Shown: positions 24,043-37,805 of the stretch, piece after piece
How positions within the stretch are numbered: position 1 is the stretch's first letter
Layout of the letters: every line of letters starts with the position of its first letter
Source: Monarcha castaneiventris obscurior
Taxonomy: Eukaryota > Chordata > Aves > Passeriformes > Monarchidae
Assembly: GCA_026261815.1 (NCBI GenBank)
Contig: JAMPIT010000435.1
Span: 310,001-374,000 of the forward strand
Reading direction: 5' to 3'
DNA length: 64,000 bases
Notes under the pieces: generated by a model
Databases searched by the model: none
Seen by the model: the letters and a program-made list of their open reading frames with translations, nothing else
Told to the model about the DNA's origin: nothing
Program-made: the position numbers and the translations under genes

Positions 24043-25580
24043 GTGGGAAAACCTCCTAAAGCTGGGGGTTTTTTTGTTATTTATCTCTCTTTTTTTGCTT
24101 CTCATTGAAGGTCTTAAAAAGCCAGAGAAACTCCTTTCTCCCGTTCTGCTGTAGAATAAAGTGTGTTGGAAGTGGAATGCTGGGTAGCAATTGACTTCAC
24201 GCCTTAGGAAATCAAAACGTGTGTTTAAATGCATTCTCAGTGTTGGAAATCTGCAGCCCAATGGGTGTAGAATCCCTGCTGGACCAAGTAGCCACAGGAT
24301 TTTAAAAGGATGTTTTTCTCACTATTCCTTTTGCTTCGTTCTACTCACAAAGCACGCACATTGTTTCCCTTAGAAAACATTTTAGGCATATGAAAACCAA
24401 CTTCAGTTCTCAGATTACAAGAGTTTCAGTCCCCACTAAGAAATGGAAGGGTTACCTTCCAGTGTGGGGAAGGGTTACTCTGACAGGGGTAAAAGAAATA
24501 GAGCTGGCAGCAATCAAAATCAAATCTAGACTTTTTGGTTGAAAATAATACGCTGCTGGGTTTACATGAAAAATAATTTTCATAGTTGGTGTTTGTTGGC
24601 ACTCCTAGATTAGAGTACAGATGAATAGAAAGGGGTTTTATTCCTCCAATATCTTTAATACTAGGAGTGCTCTGTCTAGGTTGGAATAAAAGCAGTTTCT
24701 GAGGCAGTACCACAGTAAATGCATGTGCAGCCTTCTACTGGTCTGACTCTTCCCCTGCTAAAAACAGGGAGGGTTTAGTGGGGATAAGAAGCAGAATTAA
24801 AAGCAGAAATCATATTTGCACAATTACTAAAGTATGAAGGCTTTTTTGTTTTTACATATCTTGAATTGAGGCTTGTTTGTGTTAACACACATTGAGGTGA
24901 GCACTGGCTTAAGTGCTGCCTTATGAGGGATATAAACAGTTTAACTGGAGTCTTCCAAGTGACACTACTCAGAGGTTATTTGGGTTTGGCTTTTATGTCT
25001 TTCTTCACAAATTATGCTCATTTGGGTGTAAACAATAGTTTTGTATAATTGAAAAACATTATGTTGCTACAGCATGTATAAGCTTGTACAAGAAATGATT
25101 ACTATAAAATAAAGATGTGTTTGAAGAGATTTCTGCAACTTTTCTGTCAAAAGCATGCTGAGATGCTGAACACTGTTTTGATCTTTTCAGTCCACTGTGT
25201 AGACTGGCCTGGCTTTCAAATAATTGAAATATATATATATCCTGAAGATCCTCAATGTCATGTTTTCTTAGTATGTACAAAAGTCAAATTGCTCAGATTC
25301 TACAGAAAATATATATAACAAAGGGTTGAGAATGAAAAGAGGAATAGAGTTGGGGGTTGCACGCAGATTTGCATGTTCATTACTCTGTAAATATTAATTA
25401 ATTTCAGATTGTAGTGGTTTTGACCTGAAGTCATACTTGGGCAAGAAGCTTTACATTCCTGTGAAATTAATAAAAAACCCTTTTCTCCCTAAAACCAGTT
25501 ACTAAGTTCAGTGGCTTAAAAAAAAAAAAAAGAAGTTTCTTTGTTCAATGTTCTCTCCTGCTTTTTCTTTCCTGTCACAG
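24043..25580 (+). other. NAV2: NAV2 intron (1.5 kb)
   Basis: Phase-2 intron with donor GTGGGA and acceptor tttcctgtcacag. It contains a 14-A run at 25518-25531 and a short AT microsatellite near 25231-25243. There is no gene or recognisable mobile element. Confidence 0.88.
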
Positions 25581-25649
25581 TGCATCTCCCAGGGACTCAT
25601 CTCAAAGCAAAATCATCCGATTCACTCTTGGTCAGAAAAGGTCCTCTAG
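25581..25649 (+). CDS. NAV2: NAV2 small linker exon with paired donors (69 nt)
   Basis: Codes residues 159-181: S-ASPRDSSQSKIIRFTLGQ and then KRSS, plus two bases. The end is chosen at 25649 (TCT AG/GTTAGC) because it gives …GQKRSSR-LPGP, the same length as the remembered mammalian …GQKKISR-LPGP. A second possible donor nine bases upstream (AAAAG/GTCCTC at 25640/25641) would keep the frame and delete three residues. Both donors are weak, so alternative use is plausible. Phase 2 in and out: skipping the whole exon also preserves the frame, which makes it a cassette candidate. IIRFTLGQK is conserved across NAV2 proteins. Confidence 0.88.
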   Translation, partial: CISQGLISKQNHPIHSWSEKVL

Positions 25650-28578
25650 GTTAGCATTTCTTCATCTTCTGCAAAGCATGAATAATCCTTTTGCATGTTT
25701 AGGGTTCCTGTTGAAAACAGTTTGTAACTAGGCCTTTACAAACAGCTGAAATGTGAAAGTTTTAGATGGATTTAATTTCTTTCTCTTTTTTTTTGAGGTG
25801 TGGAATGCATTTTGGCCCACAGGGAAATAATTTGATTTTCTTGTTCTTAGGAGCTTTTGCTTTTGAGAACAAAACATGGTTCTGGGAGTTCTTCCCCTGC
25901 TGTATCAATTATATTTTGATCTGTACTATTGAAATCATAGAATTGTAGAATGTTTTGGGTTCGAAGTGACCCTAAAGATCATCTAGCTCCACCCCCCATC
26001 TGAGCTATATCAGGCCAGTATCTCAGCTAGAGAGGAGAGCGTCATCTGCATGATGTGAGCCCTGCCAGCACCATGTGGCTCTGGCTCATCAGAGCCCCTG
26101 CTCTCCCCAGTGCTCTCACACTCAGCACTTGTAATCTCCCTGGAAGTGATTCATAGGTATTTAAGTCCATTTTTTCCCTGGATCCCAGCATGACTTGCAT
26201 GCCAGCTCATCTGACCATCTCATCTCAGTGATTGTAAGGGTTGCTGTGGTTTTTAATCTGGTTATTAATCTTGTTTATTTTACTATTATAATATATTCAT
26301 ATGTTTGCCTAGAATATAGTTTTGCATTGGTAAATTATACCATACCATTTTTGCTAAGCTTGTGAACTATAGCTTAGGATCTTTATACAGTTTGTATAGA
26401 GTGTTTTTTCTGCTGTATAATTTGGATTTATTTCCCACATCTTATTTCTTTCGTGATAACAGCAAATCTCTGCACAATAATCCCTGTTAAAAAGTTCCAT
26501 GTTTCCTTTTCATGTTCTTCCTTGATCATAATTATGGCTTGACAGCTCATATTTGCTTAACAGAGGTGCTGAGGAGTAGTAAAAGAGTATTCTCCAAGCT
26601 CAGTACCTTCTCTCTAAATAGCAAGAACCCAGAACTGTCTCCCTGAACCTGATTTTTTTCCTTAGATTTCTCAGGCACTGCTGTGAAGTAGCTTGACCTA
26701 ATAGCAAAAGCAGGGGCTTAAAACCAGTTAGTTAAACTACAGGGGGGAAAAATGTCTAAGAGAAGGGATATCTTCAAGAGTGTTTTTAGCACATAGGTTT
26801 TTTAATTTTTGTGTTTTTATTGGCACTGACAATACCGACTCAAATGGAAAACTTGTCATTTCTTAAGTGGTCACATGGTTTGAGGAGTTTTATTTACTTT
26901 AAAATGTGACAGCTTTGCAAAACCTGTGTGGGTATGCGGGGGGAGCCTTTTCTTATCCATCAGTACAGGAAGATTGTCCCTTCCCTAGTACGGGAAAATT
27001 CCCCTCCCATACTGGGGCCCTTGTAGCCATCCTGGGGTGGGTGCCCCATACTCAGTGTTTCAAAACTGGGTGAAAACTTTGGCCTGAGGTACCTTGTAGA
27101 AAACTGAGCTCATTTCCTGTCAAACAAAATGAGCTTTTCATGAACATCCTTGTCTTGGTGACTTTCAAGTTCTCAAACAGTTTTACTTGTCACTGGTTGC
27201 CCTCAGCTTCTTCCCTGTGGTCTCCTCTACAGTGGATGAAGCCTCTCTGGGTTTTTCTCATGGATCCCTTGCTGCAATGATGAGCATGGACAACTTTTTA
27301 GCACTCCTCAGTGCTGGAAAAAGCTGGATAATTTGAGAGACTTGTCTAAAAGTCAACCTCAGAACCATGATACGTTGTGCTGAATCTGTGGTGGTTTGAG
27401 CTTGTAAATTAATTTTTTGGTTTGTATTTGAATGATGCCCTCATATCTTAGACTCTTCTGAGCTTTGAAAGCATGTGCATGCCGCTGCTGACATTTTGGC
27501 TTTTTCTTCATGTTTTTTTTTGTATTTTCTATTTCTTCACTAGTCTTGGAGAAGTCAGTTTATTTAGGAAGCCCTGCCAGGTTCCTTCCTGGCTTCTCTT
27601 CCTTCTCTCAGAGGCACAGTGGTGATTTGGTTAGTTGCATCCCCACTCTCTCTGACAACTGGGACTTCTTCCTTTTACCTTATTATTGACACAAGTTATT
27701 TAAATAGATTTTTGTATTTTATATAAAGAAGCTTTAAAAAGATCTGTGTGTGAATGTTGGCTTTGAAGTGTTATGAGATGCGATGCCAGTGGCTTTCCTG
27801 ATTCTATTGGGCTTTTTAGAGAAGTCTTCCACCTTCCTTTTTGCCTGAAAAGCATTAAAGCTTGTGTACTTACTCCAAAATAACTACATTTTTTTTCCTA
27901 GTTAATCAGCTAAATCTGGTAAATACAGGCTATGGTAAGAAAATGCTGGAGGTGACAGATGCCCAGTTTAAACCAGAGGCTTATACCAGCTCACTGATAA
28001 TGTGGTTACTCCAGTAGACGGTACTGAAGCTTTGTGTGACTTATATAGGCTCAAATAATTAAACCAAGGTAAAGTTTTACTGGGCTTGGCTGCTGAGCTT
28101 TGTAGCTGCCAGGGCAGAGATGTGATGTGCTTCTCTACAAGAGAAAAGGCAGCCAGGTTCCATCTCACTGTTATTTCTGAAGTAAGGGTAGCCCTTACAT
28201 GGGCGGCATGTGACAAAGTGTTCGGCAGTCTGGTTTAAGAACATTAGTGCCTCACTTAGTCTTAACCTTTTGCCAGTGGTACTGCTCCACTGAATTTACC
28301 TGTAACTATTTCTGGTTCACCAGATTTATGGCAGGTGACTGTTAATTTTGTCTCAGTGCTTTTTTTCTGGTGTAAAACAATTCAGACTGTAGCTTGTTTG
28401 ACATACACTTTTCACCTAAGATGATTCTTTGATTTGTTCTTACGGAAGTAGGAAGACCCTTATGAGTCTATACTTGTGCTGTTGATCCTTTTATTTTCAG
28501 CTTATGCATGGTATCCCGTAGTTTCTTCCCCAGAGTGCTTTCTACCTGTATTTAATCACACTGTAATTCTTCCACCAG
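25650..28578 (+). other. NAV2: NAV2 intron (2.9 kb)
   Basis: Phase-2 intron with a suboptimal donor (GTTAGC) and acceptor ttcttccaccag. Holds one short antisense CR1 end (25935-26006). No other feature found. Confidence 0.85.
25935..26006 (-). mobile_element. CR1 LINE, short 3'-end fragment, antisense
   Basis: tcatagaattgtagaatg, then ttttgggttcgaagtgaccc, and taaagatcatctagctccac are the reverse complement of the terminal 60-70 bp of CR1 (…tagatgatctttaaggtcccttccaaccc…attctatga). Only the extreme 3' end remains, consistent with a heavily 5'-truncated insertion. Confidence 0.85.
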
Positions 28579-28736
28579 ACTTCCAGGTCCCACCACGAGG
28601 GTGTCCGCTGCGGGCAGCGAGGCCAAAGCTCGTGGTTCCATCAGTGCCAACAACCGACGCAGCCAGAGCTTTAACAACTACGACAAATCTAAGCCTGGAC
28701 TTCCCCCTCCAACCCCAACAAGCAGCAATGACAAAG
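28579..28736 (+). CDS. NAV2: NAV2 exon: Arg/Ser-rich linker (RRSQSFNNYDKSK)
   Basis: Completes Arg182 and codes residues 183-233 plus one base. Sequence runs LPGPTTRVSAAGSEAKARG, then NNRRSQSFNNYDKSKPGLPP and PTPTSSNDK. The RRSQSFNNYDK box is shared with NAV3 (RRSQSFN) and is a likely basophilic kinase or 14-3-3-type site (R-R-S-Q-S), though that is inference. Acceptor ccaccag at 28578 (phase 2), donor G/GTAAGC at 28737 (phase 1). Third positions are moderately GC-rich. The Pro-rich end is diverged from mammals. Confidence 0.95.
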
Positions 28737-31700
28737 GTAAGCACTTAATATTTTGGGTTCATTTGGAGGAAATTGGATTTTCTATTAATCTCCAGAAGTT
28801 GTAAGACTGTCTCAAAGCTGTATGTTGTAAACATGACATCTACAATCCAAAAGCCAGCTGGAGCTTCTTGAAAAAACTGTAGTCCTCCTTTAGTATATCT
28901 GAAGTTGTGACTTGCTGGCCTGAAGGTATATCCAAAAAATAACTTTGAAAAGTCCTGGCACTGGTGAACCATGTTTTTTCATTTTGCTTCAAGCACAGAT
29001 AAGGGGGAATGAATTAATCATAAAATAAGGCATTTTGATGAGTAGTTTGACAAGAATGAAAAATGACCGCTAAAGATTTCTCCAGAGTTTTTGTATGATA
29101 CATAGTACCGTTTGCTGTCATTTCCATCACTATTATGGAAGATCCTGTAAGATACAAAATTACACAACTTCAGTCTAATTTCCAGAATCATCTAGTGTTG
29201 TGTTTGAAGGCAGGAGCACGTTATGTTTTATAAATGCTGCGGCGAAATGATGTCTGTGGCAGGGCATCAGAAACACTCAGAGCCATGCTGTGTGTGAAGC
29301 GGAGCTTTTTTTGAATGACATTTACTGACTTGTGTCCATTCACTAATTTAGGGATCTGACAGCATTCATTAGGTTGAGTTTGTAGCTCTGAGCTCCGTGG
29401 TGCCACACGTACCAGTTGGGCTGGGGAGATGTGGCTGGTGAGAACTGAGTGCGTCTCTCCAGTCTGGTACGGTCAAATTGTCAGCTGGGGGCGAATTCCG
29501 GATCCTTGGAAGTCATTCTGCTGACAAAGATGGGCCAGCCCTGCACTTCAGCGCAGGCTCCTTGCAGTGACTTGACAGTCGCAGCCTTCAGGCTCGAGTC
29601 TCCTCGCTGGCTGTGCATAAGTTCTAATAATGGTAATGAGCATTTTGCTCCAGGGAAGAGCACTAGTCTGGGTCAGCTTGTCTGTGGTTCTCGTGCTTGG
29701 TTCTTTCCAGGAAACTCTGGGCTTCCTTCTCTGGAAATTGTTCTCCTAGGACAGCATGTTGGTAGATTTTGGAATGTTACCCCAAAAAAGTTATGGTGGC
29801 AGTGGAGGATCCTCAGCATGCTCCAGGGACATTCTGAAACACCCTGATCAGATTTTGTATAAGAGAAAAATTAAATTCACCTCTGTATAATATAATTATT
29901 ATAATTGTATTACAAATGAATGTATTAGCATAATATGCTTACAATTTAGCAATATTCTACCTTGGTAAATCCACACTTACTCTTTTAGAAGGTACAATGT
30001 GTAAACAGTAATGATTTAACTGTAACATCAGCATGTAATAGTTGTCTCTAAATCTGAACTAGGTCTGGCTTTCAGTTTGAAGAACAAGCTAACAGGTTTT
30101 AGTGGGAGCAGTAGAAACCTTGTTTTTCTGTGTAATATCTCCCTAGTCTCTTTCTTGGTCCTTCTTGTGAATACTCTTCTGCTCATGTCCTGTAAGTACT
30201 AGACTGGGGAGAGGTGGGGTGGGATCTGTCCTGAAGCATAGGTTGGTTGTCTGGATGATTCCTGCTCCTTATGGGATGTGATGTTATGCTGCATGGAGGA
30301 GAGGACTTCCATGTATTCTTGCTTTTTCTCAGTTTACCAAGATTACTAAATAAGGAAAGCAAAGTACTGGTTTTAGTCTTCAAAAAAGAAAAAGAGAGAA
30401 AGAAATCCTCATGCATACAGAGAAATAACAATAATTTGTCAACTGAGTAACTTAAATATCAACTGCTTTTAGTCAATTCTGGGAACCTTCATTCCTCACT
30501 GTAATTCATCTCCTGAGGAAGATAAACTGGTTGCTGAAGAAGCACATGAGATGAGCTGCTTCCTATGAATATTACAAATGACTAAAGGAAACAAGGCTGG
30601 TTTTTAGGCTGACAATCTACATAAGTTGCAGTAACTACTCACAATTTTGCTCTGGTCAAAATTTCCAGTCATAAATTATGGTCTTCAAAAAAAAAAAGGG
30701 CTTATGTAAAGTTGAACTTGAACTTTTCTTAAAAGTATAATCATGACACAAAGTTGGTCTGCATCCATGAGAAACAAAAGCAATTGGTCTGACAAATTTT
30801 TGGCTTATTTTGAAGTTAATTGTAACATTGCCAGGCAAAGTTTATTGTCGAAGTGCTAAGACAATTCACGTTTTCTGACCCATATCCTGTGTTTTGCCTA
30901 AGAAAGTGAGACTCACATGACTGTGCTGTGTGCCAGGCTTGGTATGTTTTCATCTCTTTACCCAGTACCTGCTCTGTTGTGTGTTTTTGAGGAAGGAAAT
31001 GGGAGAAAGAAAAATCAGCCTCTTTTGGCATGATTGGTCACTTTGTGATAGAAAGTGGCCTTCAGTGTCTTATGTTTGAATCATTTCCTACAAAAAGGAA
31101 AAGTAGGTTGTAATTTTTAGCTTTTATTAATCTGTGACCTTTTCCTCTGAATGCAAATTGTCTTGTTAGTCAATCGTCTGTGTCTTGTGGGGATGAAAGT
31201 GCATTAATTGAAACAGAATGCATCAGAAAGGAAAAGGACAGCAAATGGAGCATGGAAGAACAGCCAGCTACTGGGAAATAAATAACCTAGATTTTTCGGA
31301 AGATTCTATAAATCAGTTACTGATGAGACCACTGATTTTCTAGAAGTCTTGGGGAAAGGATTTGTGTAATATTGAAAACGATTGCACCATTGCAGAAAAA
31401 TAAGAGGTTCTTGGATGGATGCACGTGTTTGATGTGAGGTGCACACAAAGCAAAGGAAGGTGTAAAGAGATGCAAGTCTCTCTTCCCCACAGCTGACCTT
31501 GTGTCCTCAGTATTTTTGTTTTCTCTCTGTCTCCACATGCTGTCTGACACCACTTTCAAGAGATGGAGAAGAGATAAGTGTTCTCTAGTAAGGATCACTT
31601 AGACACCTAGTTCAGTCCCATGGGCACCTTCTTTGAGGTTAGGGCTTGATGGCTTTAACTAGCTTTTTGGAGTTAGCCCCTCACTTTGTATGCAAAATTC

Positions 31701-33427
31701 CCTTTTAATAGGGACTCACAGGAATTTCAGGACCCTCATTCCTCACATCATGAAGTGGTAACAAGCTGTAGTATGGTTTTTTATTTATTGTCACAGTGAT
31801 TAGCCATTTATAATTGCAGTTACATTCTAGACAGGGTATTTTTGTATGTGTAATTGGTGTTGCAGGCTTTTTTTAAAGAAAAATGCCATTAAAGTCTTAA
31901 TTGCATTTTTGTTTTGTGGGGAAATAAGCCACTCAGGCTTGTGGTTTTGGGGTTTTTTTATGTCATCCTAATCCCTTCATACAACTGGAGCCTTTTATCT
32001 CTCTTCTGAATTGTCAGTTACTTAGTCCATGCTTACGTAGGAATAGCTTTGGTTTACTTCCTTGTCCATTAATGTCCTTGAGCACCAAGGGTCTGCTATG
32101 GCATGGAAGGCATCAGAGACTTTTCAAGGTCACTACTGAGCTCATCTAAATTATCAAACACTTTTCTAAGGAATGCAGAGGCAAATGAACATTGCATTTC
32201 TATGCCTGTGTGCAGTTATTAGTGGTTACCTTGAGGCTCCACATTACCATGTCCTTCTAATTGTCTAATAGGATCACCAGATAAAATATAGCCAAAATTT
32301 GATTTGCATATGCAGTTTAGAATGCATAAATCTACTTTTTATCCATAGCAAGGAGGAGCAGAACTGCGCCCTAGGTAGTATCAAGAATGAAACTTAAACA
32401 TATTGAAAGATACAGCTTCAGTAAAGACTTTGATACAGTAGATTTTCTGATGAGTTTATGTCAGTGTTTTGCTTGCACACAATGGAGAGTCTCTTGAGCC
32501 GTGCTCTGAAAGCAGCCTGCAGTTCTGCAAAATGGTGGGAATTTCTGACTAGCTCTGAACACCCTCACATATCCACTGTCTTCACTGTTCTTCAGGCACT
32601 CAGTTTGCATTTTGCAGTCTCGACAGTCTGATAGTGTTGTTTGGGAATATTCCGCTTATTTCTTGTATCAAGCCTATAAAATCAATGAAGTTATGAAGCT
32701 GTAGGAGACACCAAATTAAAAAGCCACCTCCACCATGTTGATGATGTGATACAGTACTGTGACAGGCTTACGTGCTTTCTTTTTATTCTTTTCTTTTACT
32801 TTGTTCCTAATATTTTATTTTAAATAATCCTACAGAGGGCAGTAGAAATCTGTGGGAAAAACAACGCTTTTCCTGTGGATTGAACGTTAGGTGAAATATC
32901 AGTAGGAAAAAAAAAGCATTTCCAGACTTTGCCCATTTCCACTTCAGATCAAAGGAAATGTTTATAACCCAGATTTATAAAGAAGGCAGGTTGATGTCAT
33001 GTTTCTCTTAAACAGATACTATTAGAAAAAGGAAAAAACCAAGAATGCATGCATACAGATTCAGACACTGAGGTGAGATAAATTGCTCTTTTAATAGCAG
33101 TGTTCTTGTAAACTTGCTTGATACAAGTCTGATGAGAGGGTTTTCAAACCAGATCCTGCCAATTCAGTGCTAACCTTGGCTCTGCACATCTCACTTTTTT
33201 TATGTCTGGTTATACCATAGGGGTAGGAGAGTAAGAAAAGTGTGTATTCCTCTCCTTCTCCTTCTGTTTTATTTCTTTCAAATTTTGGGTAAACCCTTTT
33301 AACATGGAACATTGTGTGTATCTAATAACTGCCTTTTAATATGTAAAGGGTAGTCACTATGTTCACAAGGATGTGTGGTGACAGTTCAAGGGGCACACAT
33401 TCCTTTAGGGGAAATTGTGTCTGGAAA

Positions 33428-33605
33428 TAATTCTTCACTATGAGAAGAATAAAACATTGGAGAAGTTTGTCCAGAGAAGGGGTAGGATTTCACTTGCTGG
33501 AGGTATTCAGGACTTGCCTTGACAGGGCCCTGGATAACCTCATCTCAGGCTCTGCTTTCAGCTGAAGGTTGGAAGGATTATCTCCAGAGGGTTCTTGTGA
33601 CCTAG
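33428..33605 (+). mobile_element. Diverged CR1 LINE 3' fragment, sense
   Basis: Pattern: 'tcactatgagaagaata…ttgtccagagaaggggtagg…ggaggtattcaggacttgcc…gacagggccctggataacct…ctctgctttcagctgaaggttgg…atctccagagggttcttgtg'. It follows an older CR1 subfamily ending in which 'gatgatctccagaggtcccttccaacc' is normal. Several substitutions suggest an old insertion; limits approximate. Confidence 0.75.
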
Positions 33606-35344
33606 ACTGGTACCACATTTTGATACTTTTAAATATTATTTCCTTTTACAACTTTTCTTAAGTGTAAACTGCTTAAATAGGAAGAGATGCTAAGGTGTTT
33701 TGAAGGACAGTTAAGGAATTTCTTTTCCTCCTAACTTTTTAAGTTCGTGTTATCAAAATAGGACTGACTACCATTAGTAAAATGTTAGCATTGAAACGTC
33801 ACCCCCACTCCAGTGAGCAAACTGGTGTATGGTTACACATGCCATATGTGTGCTAAAAATGTGTGCACTTTATATGTAGGCAGTTATATTTATCAGGTTC
33901 AGGAGGGCAGGTTCAAGTTCAAGGGCACAGTTCACGAGGCCATGGCAGATCTTGTCAGAGCTTTAGCAGGAAAGGCTCTTCAGAGTTAAATCAGCATCTT
34001 CATGTCAACTTTACTGGGAAATCCATACTTATTTCTCTAAATGCCCTCTTGTGAAAGAGTAGAAAATCCTAAATCTGGATCTGAGCCATTGGAATTTCTA
34101 CTCCTGATGATGATAATGTTCCGTATTCAATCCTGTATTGATATAAAAATACATGACAATACATGCCCATGGCTTGGTTCTGTGTGATACTGAGCTTGTC
34201 TTGAACTCAGCATTGCTTAAGGTCATTTAAAAATGGCAGATTTGGATTATGTCAAACCCTCAGATTCAATTTAAAAAGGCTACTTTAGCAATTGAGAGGA
34301 AAAACTCTCATCTTCATGTGGAGCAAGGCGAGAAATGTGTATAAGGAGATCAAAACTCAAGTTCTTGTGGGTAATGTCTTGAAGGCTAAGATATTCAGTA
34401 GTATTCAAATGGGCTCTGAAGCAGAGGGATGCTGATAAAACAGAAAGAGCTCTGCATAAATAGAGCTTTGGAAAAATCTCCTTTGCAGTTTGGTACTTAA
34501 AGGGTTAATTTATGTTCTTTGTCTAAAAAAAGGGTTATAAGGTTCCCTTATTACCTACAAGATACCTGTAGTGATATTTATAGTAATACCTCAATAGATA
34601 GTGTGTGGGTATCCATTTCTCAGGAATTTGATATTAGCCCAATTAAGACCACAGATTGGCTAGAAATTTTAAGAGTGAGGATGTTTAGCCATGGGAAGGG
34701 ATTAAATCAGACATAAGGTGTCAAAATGTAATATTTGCCTGGAGCTGATGCTCAGACAGAGGTTCCAGTTTGGCTCAGAAATTACTGACCCCTGTTGTCT
34801 TTAAGATGAACATAGAAGATCTGGAAAGTTGAATGAAAACTCTTTCATTTAAGCACATTAAAATGGAGGACAAGTCCTCTTTTGTAGCTTTGTGTAAAAT
34901 GAGATGAAATATTTGGCGTTCTGAATGATTGGGTTTGGCTCCTGTACCAAGTACAGGATAGTCAAGTGGCATTGCACAAACTTCCTTGTTGGAAATTTTC
35001 TGTTTAACCTCATGCAGTTTTCCCACTCCAAATAAATTATTAATTACAAAGAGAGACAAAGACAGGCTTTTGCCTTTGTGCCCAGTAATAGTGTAAGAAC
35101 TTATAAAACCCCAAAAGTGATGAAAAAGGAGCTCTGAGACTTACAAAGCATGATAGAAATCTGTCTTAGAGCATTTAAAATTGTCTTCTACCCATTTATA
35201 GTAGTATTCAGCCTGAATAGGAAAGATAATGCTTTTTATGGCTTCAGGTGCAGGGATAGTTATCAGGACAGTTGCAGCAGGGAGCTGGGATGCTGGATGC
35301 AATTCCTGTGGCATGGAGCCAGCTGACCTAGTGCTGGCAAAAGG

Positions 35345-35675
35345 TCACTGGGATGGCTGAACAGACTCTTTTTACAAAGGGCTGTTTGACAAGGGCAGCT
35401 TGTGACAGGACATGGGGGAATGACTTTAAACTGACAGAGCATGGGTTTAGATCAGATATTAGAAAGAAATTTTTTACTGTGAGGGCAGTGAGACCCTGGC
35501 ACAGGTTTTCTTGTGGCTGCCAGGCTGTGCCTGGAAGTGTTCAAGGCCAGGCTGGATGGGGCTTGGAGCAAACTGGTGTAGTGGAAGGTGTCCCTGCCTG
35601 GGGCAGGGGATTGGAACTGGATGAGCTTTAAGGTCCCTTCCAACCCAAACCACTCTACTGTCCTGTGATTCTGTT
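35345..35675 (+). mobile_element. CR1 LINE, 3' fragment, sense (longest copy here)
   Basis: About 330 bp: tttacaaagggctgtttgac, then catgggggaatgactttaaa, attagaaagaaattttttac, gtgttcaaggccaggctgga, gatggggcttggagcaaact, ccctgcctggggcagggg and ccttccaacccaaaccactc, ending in the tgtgattctg tail. The 5' part is the 3' end of the CR1 reading-frame region and 3' UTR. Open frames at 35353-35631 (+) and 35452-35734 (-) are this element. Confidence 0.94.
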
Positions 35676-37534
35676 ATTACATAACAGTTGTTATTATAAG
35701 TCTTATATTTTGAATTACATCTTTTACTAATCAAAGACTAGCTAGTCCTGAAGTGTTTAGGTGCTTGGTGTCTTGTAGAAGCGAGAGTTCATACAAACCC
35801 CCAGAGTTAGTTTTTACTGTGCTCCCTGCTGAGTGAGTCACTGCAGGATCCAGTGGCACACAGGTAGAACATACATGTGAAATATTAAGTGTGGGGTCTC
35901 AACCCATGTTCTCTACAGGCTGAGGATTTCCAGCTGAGGACTCTCTTGCACTAAAGTTGACACTGAAAAGACACTGACTCTTTTGGTACCAAGTACCAGG
36001 TCATCACTGAACCAATTTTTAGCTATGCCAGTGGACTGGTGCTGGGCCCAGCTCTGCAAGGCTGCTGGGAAGGCTGGGGGAGAGGTGGAGTGAGGTAAGT
36101 TTTGGAAACCAGGACCAGCAGAAAGTTCTTAACAATTCACTTGAGACTAGCAAAAATAATAAGAGTTCCTGAGATTGAAAGATCCCTGTGCTTATGGATG
36201 AACAGTATATGGATGTCAGAAAGCTGGAAAGTGATTTTACTGAGTGAAACAGTTGGCTCATGCAATAGATAACAGTAAGTTAAATAATATTTATTTATTT
36301 ATTTAAAAATTTTAGGTAGCTATAACTTTCTTCTTGACTGAAAACTGTGCTCTTATAGGCTTAGAAAAAATTTCCTTTCTTTGACTTTTTGAAACGGTTA
36401 CTTTCACTCCTGTTCTATATCCATCTTGAGTTTAGTATTATTTTTACATTTCTCTTTCTTTAGAAATGAAGCTAATAACTTCTTAAGAAATGGATCTAAT
36501 GTTGAATGAATCTAACATTTGCTTTTGAAATGATGACTCAATAAGACTGTGCACAATTCACTAAGATTAAAAGGACTGCAAAAGTGGAAAAGATTTTATA
36601 TTTTTTTAAAGAGGCATAAGTCCATAATATATGAAACCTTGCCCACATATGAAAGTGTTTGCCCACACTTTCGGATTTTCACTGGGAAATAAATGTGTTT
36701 GTCTCAACAGCATGAAAATATGGTAATTACTTAAAGTTCAGTCATCCCACCCTGTAAAAATGTACCAGTGATTCATTCAGGTCAGACATGAAGCCAGCAT
36801 CATATTCTGCTTGGTGTTTAGGATGCTGCCTCTGTGCTCCTCTGTGCTGGCATTCAAGAGGTGTTCTGGTTTTATTGACCAAGGGTTTTGCCTGTAAGTC
36901 AGACAGATGTAAAATAAATTTACAGAATTTGTCTCAGCGAATCCATTATCAGAGTAGTTGATGTTTTCTATTGTTCTGCTGTGTGCACTACCAAAAGCAG
37001 ATGCTGGAATAACCCTATTCAGTTTTCTAAATATAATTTACATTGAAGGTATTTACCACATGCTCAGGGTGATTTATTTTGCCTTGAATACAGTACAGTG
37101 ATCACAAATTTGGTGTTTACAAGAGTAAAAACAAAAACACAGTGAGAAAGGAGGGACCGTGAGGTAATCTGAAAGATGTGCTGAGGAACCTGGTACTTTC
37201 TTTTGTTGAGTCATAGCTTTGCAGTGCGGATATGGCTCCTGGTTTTAACTCTGCTTAAAGAACTGTGTTCAAAATTTTAACAAGTTTGCAGCTTACACTA
37301 TATATTTGTAGAATTGCATTTGTAAGTAGCATGGGGAGTCTGTGCTCCAGCTCTGAAAGAAAATCAACTGTACCTATGTAGAAAACACCTACACCTGAGA
37401 GGTGTTCACAAGTCTGTTCTGAAATGTCTCATGACAGGGACTCGACCATCCCTTACATTGTATCCCTTCCAGTGTCCATTTGATCTTAAAAGTAGCTATT
37501 AAAAATATCCATATAAAGCCATTGTGTGTGGCTA

Positions 37535-37805
37535 AAAATAAGTAATATTTTTGCTCTTCCTTGATCTCTGTCCTGTTTATAACAGTCTTCATGTATTTGA
37601 AGGCTTGAAATGTCTCCTTCAGCCTTTTCTCTTCTAGCCTAAGCAATCTTTACTGCTCCATCATTTTTCTTACAGGTTCCTTGTGATAAATATCTTTAAT
37701 GTGATAAATCTCTTTTATGTCTTGATAGTCTCTACTGGCCCCTTTGCAGTCTGTGAGTCTCTTTCAGAGGGCTGCTGGGGCTGGACACAGCACTCCACCT
37801 GATGC
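37535..37805 (-). mobile_element. Old CR1-type LINE fragment, antisense
   Basis: The + strand reads cttctagcctaagcaatc, later ctctactggcccctttgcag and gctgctggggctggacacag followed by cactccac. This is the reverse complement of the CR1 segment that normally carries 'gtggagtgctgtgtccagccccagcagc'. It is much diverged and has internal insertions, so it is older than the copies at 12048 or 35345. Start and end are approximate. Confidence 0.7.
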
